Shown here: piece after piece, positions 1-10,235 of the stretch
Position numbering within the stretch: the first letter of the stretch is position 1
Layout: each line of letters opens with the position of its first letter
Source of the DNA: Macrothele yani
Taxonomy: Eukaryota > Arthropoda > Arachnida > Araneae > Macrothelidae
DNA: 64,000 nt
NCBI GenBank assembly: GCA_039090855.1
Contig: CM076996.1
Coordinates: 51,612,469-51,676,468 of the forward strand
Direction of reading: 5' to 3'
Program-made: the position numbers and the translations under genes
The notes under the pieces: model-generated
Databases searched by the model: none
Seen by the model: only the letters and a program-made list of their open reading frames with translations
Told to the model about the DNA's origin: nothing

Positions 1-780
1 GGTATTTCTAATTCAATTGCTCTTCAGTGTATATCATTTTATTCCATAAATATTTGTATTTCAGTTTGAAAATGGAAAAAAAAATTCCCAAAACAGAAAT
101 TCGAAATTTTTTCGCTGTGATCTTTAGGCATGAGAGTGCGATGGCTTCGAGGAATTTCTCCTTTTCCGTCATAGTTTGGGTTATCCTCGAGATCGATGCA
201 TAACCGAATAGTAATTTGCGGGCAATTAGTAGTGGTGGAGGATGTTTTCTGCCTGAAACTTTCTAAACTTTCGAAAGCGGAAGTTTCGTCTTTCAAAACT
301 TTTGAAAACGGAAGTTGGACACAGTGAAGATTTCTCCCGTAATCATAATTGTATTTTTCACGTCATGTTTCCTCTGCCTAGTGTTGTTGTTAAATACCAT
401 TTTATTTCATAAATATTTGTATTTTAATTTGAAAATGGAGGGATATACGTCCGATTTCCGAAAACGGAAATCGGACGTAGCAAAGATTTCCCCGTAACTG
501 TAATTTTTTCCCCCCAACGATGATCAGAACATGTATCCTGTATTCTTAAATATTCACTCCTAAAAGTTTTGCATTTCAGCTTGATAGGGGGGTCCAAAAA
601 CAAAAGTGACAAAGCTGAAAATTTTGTAAAAATCGATGCATGTGTTCAAAAGTATTTATATTTTCAAAGTTACACTCTTCATCTTTTATCTAAAATAGTG
701 AAAGCTATCATGCATTCATGATGGATAAAATTGTCATCCAAGGGCATTAAAAAAAAAAAAAAAAAACGACAATGAAGAAA
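1..780 (+). repeat. Dispersed repeat R1, copy 1 (left end outside window)
   Basis: This block recurs in the same orientation at about 23280-24130 and 60258-60545. Shared landmarks are the string ttattccataaatatttgta, the words gaaaacggaagt and agatcgatgcataac, and a distal part ending gatggataaaattgtcatc. Inside the block a sub-unit of roughly 150 bp, each carrying cggaagt followed by a pyrimidine tract, is repeated. No protein is readable. Copy 3 lies inside a hAT element and copy 2 follows a hAT-like terminus, so R1 may be the interior of a non-autonomous hAT family; that is inference. It ends near an A-run at about 749-766. Confidence 0.7.
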
Positions 781-920
781 TGGGAAGGGAAACAAAGATA
801 TCAGCAAAATGAAAATTTAAGCACTGGATGCTGTGCAGCTGCAGAAAAACAAATGTGGCTGTGGAACTTGTTGAGAAGTTTATTAGATATTTTTAGATGC
901 CTATAAGAACCTTAAAAGTG

Positions 921-1055
921 CTGTTACATGTGGTCATGTAACAACATCTTTATACACGATGTTACATGTGGTCATGTAACATCGTGTATAAGATGCCGGA
1001 GACCTTATGCCAAAACATGATTGGCAATAAGGTCTCCGGCATCTTTATACACGAT
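921..1055. repeat. Compound palindrome at the 5' junction of a Penelope fragment
   Basis: Two interlocked inverted repeats lie here. The stretch around tatacacgatgttacatg is mirrored by catgtaacatcgtgtata, and gatgccggagaccttatgcc is mirrored by ggcaataaggtctccggcat. The right-hand arm is the start of the readable Penelope frame, so the left-hand arms are inverted copies of the element's own sequence. This is the snap-back pattern expected if the reverse transcriptase turned round on its own product before joining the target. The mechanism is inference; the inverted repeats are visible directly. Confidence 0.75.
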
Positions 1056-1416
1056 GCTTAAGAGAAATATTGACAAGCCCCCTCTTCTCAATGAGGCAGG
1101 TATTTATGCCATCCCACTAAAATATCCGGACGGCTCCAGGCAATACTGCATCGGAATGACCAAACCTTCATTTGGAATTAGAATCAGCGAACATAAAAGG
1201 GATACAAGAGACGGGAAAATAACCACTGCCCTATCAAGAGAAGTCAAGTTCAAGTCCGCCGATCCTATAAGGAGTGATGTAAAGAAATTAGCTTCATACT
1301 CCACACCCAAATGTACTGCCATTCGTGAAACCTTGGAAATCTTGACCAGTTGCGAGGCTTGCAACGATAGCGTCTCTCTGGAGTTGCCACGTATTTGGAA
1401 TAAATTCTTCAAATAA
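1021..1416 (+). pseudogene. Penelope-like element fragment: C-terminal GIY-YIG endonuclease
   Basis: About 130 open codons with no in-frame stop. The domain opens with the NEAGIYAIPL motif (GIY), continues with the YIG counterpart decayed to YCIGMT, then the catalytic Arg helix RISEHKRD and a late RETLEIL stretch where the GIY-YIG glutamate helix lies. The order and spacing match the endonuclease that follows the RT in canonical Penelope retroelements, where it nicks the target for primed reverse transcription. The RT is absent; the copy is 5'-truncated at the palindrome on its left. There is no ATG at the head (the frame opens at TTG), so no complete protein is made. Closest relative in the window is the PLE at 32345-33385. 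Confidence 0.8.
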
Positions 1417-2069
1417 TGCTGAGTTTTCTACCAAAGTACCGCGTGCCCAACCAACGTGACCTCGTTTCTTCGAAATATCACGTTTTGCTCCTAATAATTT
1501 ATTGTCTAGTCAAGTCACCGCGTTTAAAGTGTTGAAACGTTCTATTATCGAGTTTGCAGTTAGCTGTCTACCTTCCTTGAGAAAGCCATCTGGTTGATGT
1601 GCAAAAGCTTGGAAATTTTGATTTTTATTCTACGCCAAGAAATTTTCGGATTATTAGTATATAGTTATACTATTTTGAGATGATAAATTTAATGTTATTG
1701 TTTTAAGATATGAATGTCATATTTATTTCTAAAACAAGAAACAAAATGGATCCAAATTCTAAATACATTGAGCAGTAGTGAAATATTTTTTATATGAAAA
1801 AATCTGGATTGATTTTTCATAATTGCCAATCAATTTCATAAGTATTTCATTTCGCATTTTTGAACTTCACTTTTAGTTGGTAAAGTTCGATGAACACTTA
1901 CCGCACGTGGGGCTTGGCTTTCAATTCTTATTTCCGTTATGTGGATGCGGCATGGGGGTTTTTCATTTGGTCACGGGTCCACTTCTTTTTTTTCCGTTGG
2001 TATTTATTTGGCCTCGTCACTAAATGAGTTTTTTTCCTTTGCTGCATCCTCATTTACTTTCATAATATT
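1417..2069. other. PLE 3' tail and intron sequence
   Basis: Downstream of the GIY-YIG stop is AT-rich sequence with no convincing coding potential. The last ~190 bases before 2070 lie beyond the stop of the minus-strand PLE fragment that follows and probably represent its 3' untranslated tail. Nothing else is recognised. Confidence 0.4.
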
Positions 2070-2860
2070 TTATAACCCTAGTACTTTCGGTAATACTCCA
2101 TTACCGTCATTGAGGGGACGTTTTGCTCCGACTAGCACACGGACCGTGTCAGCTGGGCATTTCAATGGTTCTCGCGGGCTGCTTCTGTCATCAGCTATCG
2201 CTTCTTGGGCGTTGTGGTGCCATCTCTTGTTGGTCACTGATCTCATTTTTCGAACTTTTTCATTTTTTTGCTCAATTTTAATTAAATTTCTCCAGCTGTT
2301 TCTCAAAATATTAGGGTCATTATGGTTGCAAATTTTTGCCCTATTTTTTTCAATCATTACCGACTCTGCTATTCTGAGGTGTTTTTCGGATTTACAGCTT
2401 TTAATGATTTTTATATTTTCGAATTTAGGATATTTTTGGTTATCCAGACAGTATTGAATAAGTGCTGTTTTTTCTTCTTTTTTCTGCCAATTTTTTACGT
2501 GTTGTTTTAATCTGTGTTTAAGCTTATTTTTGGTACTTCCTATATAAGCCATTGGAGGATTTTCAGTAATAGGAATTGAGTAAATACCTGCTTTTTCTAA
2601 CATTTTTTATTTTTTCATTATTTTTTATTACTATATTTTTGATGGTATTTACTTTTCCTCCAATTTGAATGTTATGCTTTTTACAAATATTATTAATTTC
2701 ATTGGTAGTACCTTTATTGTAAGGAAAACCATTTAAATATTTGACTTCTTTTTAATTTACTACAGCATTATTTCTTATTTTCTTTATTACTTCTGTGTTC
2801 CATTTTTTTATTAAATGGTTAGGATAACCATTTCATCTGTTTCATTTCATCTGTTAATTT
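2070..2860 (-). pseudogene. Second Penelope-like fragment: GIY-YIG endonuclease with upstream linker
   Basis: On the minus strand an open stretch of 177 codons begins EKAGIYSIPI and has YIGSTKNKLKHRLKQH, a well-preserved GIY-YIG core with the catalytic Arg, followed by the helix ESVMIEKNRAK with the conserved Glu. In another frame just upstream (2605-2860) the linker that precedes the endonuclease in PLEs is readable (words NGFPYNKGTTNEIN and KHNIQIGGKVNTIKN), so at least one frameshift and one stop (near 2750) separate RT-side linker and endonuclease. The basic C-terminal tail differs from the fragment at 1021-1416, so this is a different PLE lineage. 5'-truncated and non-functional. Confidence 0.8.
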
Positions 2861-2998
2861 TTCTAAAATACTCCCAACTTCTGAAAATTACTCCCTAAAT
2901 TTTTTCAAAGGAGTAAAAATACTCCTTTATTTATTTTTTTTTTTTTTGGCAAACTCTGCTGTGAAAACCTAAAGCAGCCATGACTTTCAATGAAGAAT

Positions 2999-3917
2999 TC
3001 ACTTGCCTACTAATTTCACCATGCAATTTGTTCTCTCTGTCAACATGCTTCCTAAATACATAAACTCATTCACCTGGTCAATCACTGTGCAATTTAGACT
3101 TATATTACATTCAGTACTACCAGTTCCTCTCTCAAAAAACATAACTTTAGTTTTTTCCTTATTTATACTCAGTTCGAATTTCATGCAAACTTCGTACATC
3201 CGGGGCAACATACTCTGCAACTTACGTTTGCTCTCTACCAACAGGACAGTGTCGTCAGCATACAGCAGTCTGCACACACGGATATCACCAAGACATAAAC
3301 CAGTAAATATTATCTATTTTGGCATCACACATGCATGCATCCATAAATATATTAAACAGCCATGGTGACATTTCACAACCTTGTCTGACTCCTGCATCAA
3401 TAGAAAACGATTTTGATAAAACACCATTCACTCGTATACAAGCTCTACTGCCAGCATACATGGCTTTTACACTGTTAAGTAGATCCCCTGTAACACCATA
3501 TTTCTTCAATACCTTCCACAAAAGTGTCCTATTTACTCGGTCGTAAGCTTTCTCGAAATGTATGAAGGCAGATAAAACTTTCTTACAAAGAGCCAGATAC
3601 TCTTCAATCATTGTACATAATTGAAAAATTTGGTTAGTCCAGCCTTTACCAGACATTAAACCACTCCAAACATCCCAAACTATCTCTGATTTAAGACCCT
3701 GTACTTTTCCAATAACGACCTTATGAAACACTTTCCCTGGCACACTTAATAGGCTAATACCATGATGGTTCTTGCAGTCAGTCTGATCACCTTTGCCCTT
3801 ATACAAGGGAACAATGATAGCATCCTTTGAATCCAGAGGGACCATTCCTAACTCCCAGCACAACTGGCAAATTTCAGTTAACCAGTCAATTACAGAGTCA
3901 CCACCATATTTCAACAT
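2999..3917 (-). pseudogene. LINE (non-LTR retrotransposon) reverse transcriptase fragment
   Basis: Two minus-strand frames overlap the RT core of a LINE. The first (3285-3917) carries PLYKGKGDQTDCKNHHGISL (RT motif region 1-2), the FEKAYDRVNRTLLW segment where the first catalytic Asp lies, and GVRQGCEMSPWLFNIFMDA. After a frameshift near 3280-3300, the second frame (2999-3277) carries LLYADDTVLLVES, the YADD active site, then KTKVMFFERG. The order is that of a non-LTR RT palm; clade not assigned. No endonuclease or C-terminal zinc finger remains. Truncated at both ends, and dead because of the frameshift. Confidence 0.85.
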
Positions 3918-5432
3918 CTTGACAGTGCATCATCCATTTCCTTATTTTCCTTTTGCAGTTTGATTGAATGCCATGAAGCATTATTGAGCTTCAAAATGTC
4001 AAAGAATATACAGAAAAGTAGCCTTGTGGTTTTCCAACTGTATCAGAAAACATCTCTCTGAAATTACGTGCTGGACCATGAATCCCAGACAAGGTCCTCA
4101 TTGAAAGAAATAGCTTTCCATTGGTTAATGCAATACACTCTTTCATGTTTGGGCAAGTTTTTCAGCCGCAGTTAACATAGGTGCATCGTATGTGGGAATA
4201 AACAGATGGGACAGAGAGAAATGATCTAATTGGTCTAGGTCCGAAAAGTAAATGCAACGAGAGACTTCGTATTTACAGTGGGTTCTACGTTGATGCCAGT
4301 TTCCTGCCTATGATCAGCTACTTCCCATGGCACAATCTCGCATGACTACAGGCATGATAATGTGAAGGTATTTTTTGCATGAGCGCTGTTTTTCTGAAAA
4401 TATCTGTAAATAGGTGAATTTCATTTTAAATAAAAATCTTCTGAAACCAGGTACATAGTTTAAAATTTTCCATGAAAAACTGCAGCACAAAGTTTTTCTT
4501 CGTGTAGCTCTTTTTTTCATAGAGCAAATTGTGCATGTATTTCGGGCATGCTTTGCATACAACGACTTCACACTACTGGTTCAAACATTATGTTTCGAAG
4601 CTGCTTCCATTCTGCTAAATTTTTGTGTTCATTCCATTTATTTTTATTTAGATTCTTCCTGGTGTCAAAATAAAAATTCGCTATATAGCTTTCAAAACTG
4701 AATTTCATGTCTCACAGCAGAATCATTTTGTGGTACTGTGTGGTTGCCAGTACTGAATCGTAGCCATACATCTACCATATCTCAGATTGGGAGAAAATGG
4801 GATACCAACCTGGTCATCTTGTTTTACAGACCTGCAATGTTTCCTAACCACTAGACAGAAAAAAAAAGTTCAGTAATTTCCTGTGTTATTGTAAGATACC
4901 TATAGCCAGAAGTGACTGTAAAAAGGGTTCACAGAACAAAACAGAATTTCCTGTGTTCTAAAAAATATTATGGTACAAATATTGATAAACCTTCACAGGT
5001 GCTGAAAAGATAGTGGTAAGTAAGATGAAAGAAGAACTCACACAGAGTTGCCAAATATCCTGACCCACTGTCTGGGATTTTTTTTTTCAGAAAATGTCCA
5101 ATTTTGGTAGAATTTTGAAGATTTTTCATTTTTTTCTGTTTGCCTACCACTGATCATCACAGACATTCCAAGTGCTATGAATTCTCCAGTCACTACGGAA
5201 ATTATTGTCAATCACTACGGAGTACAGGAAACATCAAATATACTATGGAAATTAAAAAATCTCTGTGAAATAATGTTATTCAATATTTGTGCAAAGTTTA
5301 TTCTCGTGTTTTCAGGATTCTAACATTTATTAAACATTTTTTGGGACTGTTTATTGGATACTTTTAATATTGCAACATTTGTTCGATATGATTTGGGCGT
5401 CTTCATGCCGTCTGCCGCCTTAAAATAATTGT
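3918..5432. other. Intron sequence with no recognised feature
   Basis: AT-rich, low-complexity intron DNA with scattered T-runs (for example near 5080). Short minus-strand open stretches, one near 3960-4160, match no family I know. No terminal repeats or target duplications were found. Confidence 0.4.
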
Positions 5433-5436
5433 TTTA

Positions 5437-6310
5437 GGGTCATTTCGCGTCAAATCAACCAGTGACTGTTGCTTGACATTTTTAAATATTTTTTATATTT
5501 TGCATACAATATTCCCAATATATCAACACTTCAAAAATAAAAAATAAAAATTTTTATAAGTCTTATTTTTATTCTGGCGGCCATTTTTCTTCGGCTTCAC
5601 ATATCATTTTTGACCAAAATCATCGTTTACGTAAAATTTAATAACTTATTTACTACTAGAGCTATCATGTTCAAATAAAGATCATTCTTTTTTACATGAA
5701 ATGTTCTACAGGTTTGACCAAGAATGCTTTAGCTACCTCTTGTGAAAAGATATGAAATGGCCCTTACAAAATGTTTAATAATTTTGCTTAAATTGCTGAT
5801 TTCAGGTATAATTTTTTTTAAGAATGGTAAAAGTCTCATACTTCAGACTTTGTATGTGTACATGTATCTAGTTGGACTATTAATTCACAAAATTTGAAAC
5901 TTGAGACTGTAGTCCTTTTTTTCTATAGACCTCCAAACATAGTCCGAACCTTAAAAGTGTCACTTTTTTAGGCCTAATATCTCAAAAGGGACAGCTCCTA
6001 AAATTCTAATATTTTTACACAGCAATGTGGTCTTAGGGGTAAACCTGCAGTAAAAATTTCAACTTGTAGACACAAGTAGTTTTAAGGCTGTGGTACATCA
6101 AAATAACGGAAAAATACGACCATTTTTATTTGCGAACTTGTGAGCCAGAGTTGCTTTTAAATCATCTTAAACATGTAAGGAAAATTATAAATGGCACAGT
6201 AATATTTTATTATTCATTGAAATAAAGAAATATTAAAAATAAACACACAAAGAAGACAAGCAGCAAAATAAATTTACCTGATTTTGAGTGCGTGATTTAC
6301 AATCGTCCAT
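5437..6310 (+). repeat. Left terminal inverted repeat of the 4-bp-TSD transposon
   Basis: Begins gggtcatttcgcgtcaaatc and runs inward to gattttgagtgcgtgattta. Its reverse complement is found at 7725-8595 with high identity throughout. An arm this long forms a strong hairpin in single-stranded DNA and, if both arms are transcribed, double-stranded RNA. Confidence 0.9.
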
Positions 6311-6601
6311 GAACATATATGTTGTTATAGACAGTAATATGAACATTTTTGTCATATATATTTTTTTAGATGTATTCATGTGATTTCCTGTTGGAGGCAG
6401 CATAATTCCTGTCACTACATGTCCAGATGAGTCATTGTTTTTGTATCCTGTTCAATTCTTGTTAAGCTTTTAAGACCTATTAAGCTTTTAAGCTACCTGT
6501 TAAGACCTGTACATTTAATGCAGCTATATATACCACCACCCTCATTCTTGTCCCAGTTTGAAGTTTCTTTTGTGACTGGCAAGTAGTTCAAATGTGACTT
6601 T

Positions 6602-7621
6602 GTGATATACCTGCAATATGTGTATTTGTGCCAAATCAAAATGGCATGCTCTGTTGGTGTATATGTCAATGAAGAATGCCATAAATGTGATTATGGATCT
6701 GTGACTAAGGATTTATGTAGTGATTTAGAAGCTGTTAAGTGCAGAAGTCTTTGTATTATAAGTGATCATATGGAGCACAACACAGCTGCATTCCATGTAT
6801 TCCAGAGTCATCTAATTTCTGACATAAAAAAAGTGGCACCTTCAGTGAAGAAATTTTTTATTTCAGTGATGGTGCTGCCAGCCAATATAAAAATAAAAAG
6901 AACTTCGTTAACATTTGCAAACATTTTGACGATTTTGGACTTGAAGCCGAATGGAATTTCTTTGCTACATCCCACGGCAAAAATGCTAGTGATGGAATAG
7001 GTGGTACTACGAAAAGAGAAGTATCAAGAAGTAGTTTGCAAAGAACATATACAGACCAAATTTTAACACCACAGGATATGTATAAATATTGCTCCGAAAA
7101 AATTACTGGCATTGCGTACATTTATGTATCAACTGATGAGGTACAATCAAAGTATGCAAGACTCAAAGCAAGATTTGCAAATGCCGAAACAGTACCACAC
7201 ACAAGAGATTATCATAGAATAGTTCCTCTCGATTCGTCTCAAATAAGATGCTTTAAAACATCCCAAACATCAGAATTTGAAGACGTATTAGTGTCCTCAA
7301 TCACATCTCATCAAATATTTTCATTCCATAAAAATGACTGTTGCCTGTGTTTATGATAAAAAATGGTGGATTGGAAAGATTCAAGACATGAGTGAAGAAA
7401 ACAATGATATGCAAATTCACTTTTTCCATCCACATGGGCCATGGACATCCTTTCAGTAGTCATTTCCCCAGGACATTGTATGGGTTCGCATAAGTTATAT
7501 CTTACAAAAACTGACTCAAATGGACGTTACGACAGTAACTGGCCGTTCTTACAATATCGCGGAAACACTGTGTAACAACATTTCTCAAGCAATGAATTTA
7601 TTTATTTCTCAGTACAACTAG
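6602..7621 (+). pseudogene. Transposase remnant of the long-TIR transposon
   Basis: Reading order across three frames: frame A (6602 to about 6861) has CIISDHMEHNTAAFHVFQ; after a one-base loss in a T-run near 6855, frame B (about 6862-7356) carries SDGAASQYKNKKNFVN, EAEWNFFATSHGK, DGIGGTTKREVSR and the LQRTYTDQILTPQDMYKY block; frame C (7334-7621) has VYDKKWWIGKIQDMSEEN and FHPHGPWTSF, a TAG near 7456, then VWVRISYILQKLT to a TAG at 7619-7621. SDG...QYKN followed by FFATSHGK..DG..G recurs in many unnamed arthropod and cnidarian proteins and looks like an RNase H-type core, with Asp and His/Asp in fixed places. No N-terminal part is visible, so this copy is internally deleted as well as frameshifted. 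Confidence 0.7.
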
Positions 7622-7724
7622 AACATCAATAGAACTGTAAGTAACTTATTTTTTCATAGTTATTGTAATTTAATGTGTTAATGTTATTGTTTATACTGTA
7701 GTAACACATATACATAAAATGGAC

Positions 7725-8595
7725 ATTTGTAAACCATGCACTCAAAATCAGGTAAATTTATTTTGCTGCTTGTCTAATTTGTGTTTTTTTAATATTTTTT
7801 TATTTCAATGAATAATAAAATGTTACTGTACCATTTATAATTTTCCTTACATATTTAAGATGATTTAAAAGCAACTCTGGCTCACAAGTTCGCGAATAAA
7901 AATGGTCGTATTTTTCCGTTATTTTGATGTACCACAGCCTTAAAACTACTTGTGTCTACAAGTTGAAATTTTTACTGCAGGTTTACCCCTAAGACCACAT
8001 TGCTGTGTAAAAATATTAGAATTTTAGGAGCTGTCCCTTTTGAGATATTAGGCCTAAAAAAGTGACACTTTTAACGTTCGGACTATGTTTGGAGGTCTAT
8101 AGAAAAAAGGACTACAGTCTCAAGTTTCAAATTTTGTGAATTAATAGTCCAACTAGATACATGTAAACATACAAAGTCTGAAGTATGAGACTTTTACCAT
8201 TCTTAAAAAAATTATGCCTGAAATCAGCAATTTGAGCAAAATTATTAAACATTTTGTAAGGGCCATTTCATATCTTTTCACAAGAGGTAGCTAAAGCATT
8301 CTTGGTCAAACCTGTAGAACATTTCATGTAAAAAAGAATGATCTTTATTTGAACATGATAGCTCTAGTAGTAAATAAGTTATTAAATTTTACGTAAACGA
8401 TGATTTTGGTCAAAAACAATATGTGAAGCCGAAGAAAAATGGCCGCCAGAATAAAAATAAGACTTATAAAAATTTTTATTTTTTATTTTTGAAGTGTTGA
8501 TATATTGGGAATATTGTATGCAAAATATAAAACATATTTAAAAATGTCGAGCAACAATTTAATTCGTTATTGGTTGATTCCACATGGAATGACCC
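7725..8595 (-). repeat. Right terminal inverted repeat of the 4-bp-TSD transposon
   Basis: Mirror of 5437-6310. Terminal bases are gattccacatggaatgaccc, then the TTTA duplication. Small differences from the left arm (for example fccatgtgg in place of cgcgtcaaa near the tip) show independent decay since insertion. Confidence 0.9.
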
Positions 8596-8599
8596 TTTA

Positions 8600-9397
8600 G
8601 CACTTATGAAAATGTTCCGTAATTTTCTGAATTTCAAATTTTTCTTACCCCCAAGATGCGTTTTTCCCTACTTTCTGGTTATATTCTTATTTTTTATATT
8701 TTTCTGATTATGTTTCTCGTTCTTAATATCTTTGGTAACAGTGAAAAAGTGCAACTTCATATTTTAAAAGTTTTTTCTAGTGAAGTGCAGTTATTGTTAT
8801 TACTAACAGCCTGTTCTTCAAAACCAATCAGTATGAAAAGTATTTTTTCCTTTTCCGCTTTTTTAAAGCTAAATTGAATTTCAAAATCAATACTTATTCT
8901 GCCCGTGATGGAATCGGCCATTTCCGTGACCTGTAAAATTACTATCACGACAAAGTAATCAATACATTACTGATTTTTTGTATTTAATTTTGCTTAAAAA
9001 TTTGTGTTTCCCTATTACTTGGTAACATTTTACTGTATTAAGGGGCAGAGCAATAATTTTTTTACTTTGAGTACCGTGTGGAATGAAAGACGGCAACAGG
9101 AAGCAAAGTCCCGATTTTCAACTTTTAATTTGCTTTTGTAAACAAAAGGAAAAATGCTTGCCCTTTTTGTTTGTTGATAAGCAAGAAGTGGCTAAGCAAT
9201 GGAAAATCATGCATTTTTAGAGAAACTAAACTTTAAAAAACGAGCTGCTGAAGACTGGTTGTGATGTCACAGTTCCTTCTTAAAGCCACAGGTGTCCATT
9301 CCCGGTATGGTTACTTTGTGCTCCAACTTCAGTGGGAAAACAAAAATAGCCACCCTGGTTCTTGAAGAATGAATATATAAATAGATCGTACCCACAT
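8600..9397. other. Intron sequence with no recognised feature
   Basis: Single-copy-looking AT-rich intron DNA between the long-TIR transposon and a SINE. No coding signal, tandem array or terminal repeat noticed. Confidence 0.4.
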
Positions 9398-9408
9398 ATT
9401 TGCAGAGG

Positions 9409-9697
9409 GGGGGATGGCCTGGTAGTCAATGTTCATGAATGCTACGGTGAAAGTCACAGTTTCGATCCCAAGCAGATACGAACGCTTCAACCGCTAAATA
9501 TCCGCCATGTGTCAGGTGGGCACATTAAGCCATCGGACCTCGGTTATAAATAAAGGCACCCACCTCGCTTATGTGTGACTTTCCTATCGGGCACTCTTGC
9601 CCGAATCTCCTAGTTTCCTACTTTCTAAGGGTTGTTTAAGACCTGGGGTCAGACACTCCCTTCCTAAAATCTTCTACATATGATCGGATGTGATCTG
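9409..9697 (+). mobile_element. tRNA-derived SINE with perfect 11-bp target duplication
   Basis: Flanked by identical copies of atttgcagagg (9398-9408 and 9698-9708). The 5' head has RNA polymerase III promoter blocks: an A-box-like gatggcctggtagtcaatg near 9412 and a B-box-like gtttcgatccca near 9460. The tail has an unrelated body ending aaaatcttctacatatgatc. A related tail occurs at 55885-55970 (gacgaggcatcagacactgc, cctaaaatcctctacacc). The exact duplication indicates a fairly young insertion. The mobilising LINE is not identified; SINEs usually borrow a LINE 3' end. Confidence 0.85.
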
Positions 9698-9708
9698 ATT
9701 TGCAGAGG

Positions 9709-10235
9709 AAAAGGCTGTTTTTCACCACGTGTGAGTTGGATGATTTTAAAATGCATTTGCTATAACAGGAAAGCTTTAAGAAATGCAAATAAATTATTTA
9801 GCAATGAAAAAATAATTTGGCTGGCGACCAGTTCTTGCGGACAGGCAAATTTTTGAGCGTGGTGGCTAAAGCAACTTTTTCTAATGGCCACTTTATTTTA
9901 TCCAGTCGCCACACTGCGAGTGGCAACCGTTAATTTTGGTTTTTAGGTAAGATGTATTGTGATTATTAGGTAATCTAATTGTAGGGTTTTATAATTCAAG
10001 TAAGTGAAACAGCTGAGGAATGCAACTTGCAGCACTGGTATAAATGAAGTTGAAAATTGCACTCATTTGTTGTGAACCTGATGTGAATATGAGTCAGTGA
10101 GAGTTGTGAGGATAATTGCAACAATAAATTTGCATCAGTGCGATAGAAGTTACTCTTAAATCTCTGTTACCTATAAAGGAGCTTAAAAGTTAGTCAATGG
10201 GGTTTTGTGATGCAATAATCAAGTTAGGTTTAAAT
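9709..10235. other. Intron sequence with no recognised feature
   Basis: AT-rich intron DNA; nothing identifiable between the SINE and the foldback element. Confidence 0.35.

Larger units (their letters stand above)
5437..8595 (+). mobile_element. DNA transposon with ~870-bp terminal inverted repeats and 4-bp TSD (Sola-like)
   Basis: Left and right ends are reverse complements for about 870 bp (5437-6310 and 7725-8595), starting GGGTCATT and ending AATGACCC. Both sides are flanked by TTTA (5433-5436 and 8596-8599), a 4-bp target duplication. The arms differ by scattered substitutions and small indels, so the insertion is old. The unique centre encodes a transposase remnant (6602-7621). A 4-bp duplication is a known property of the Sola superfamily; I use Sola-like only on that basis. 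The termini and duplication are visible; superfamily is inference. Confidence 0.85.

Noticed and set aside
3960..4160. Minus-strand open stretch (NGKLFLSMRTLSG)
   Set aside because: Short, between frame breaks, no recognised domain or splice sites.
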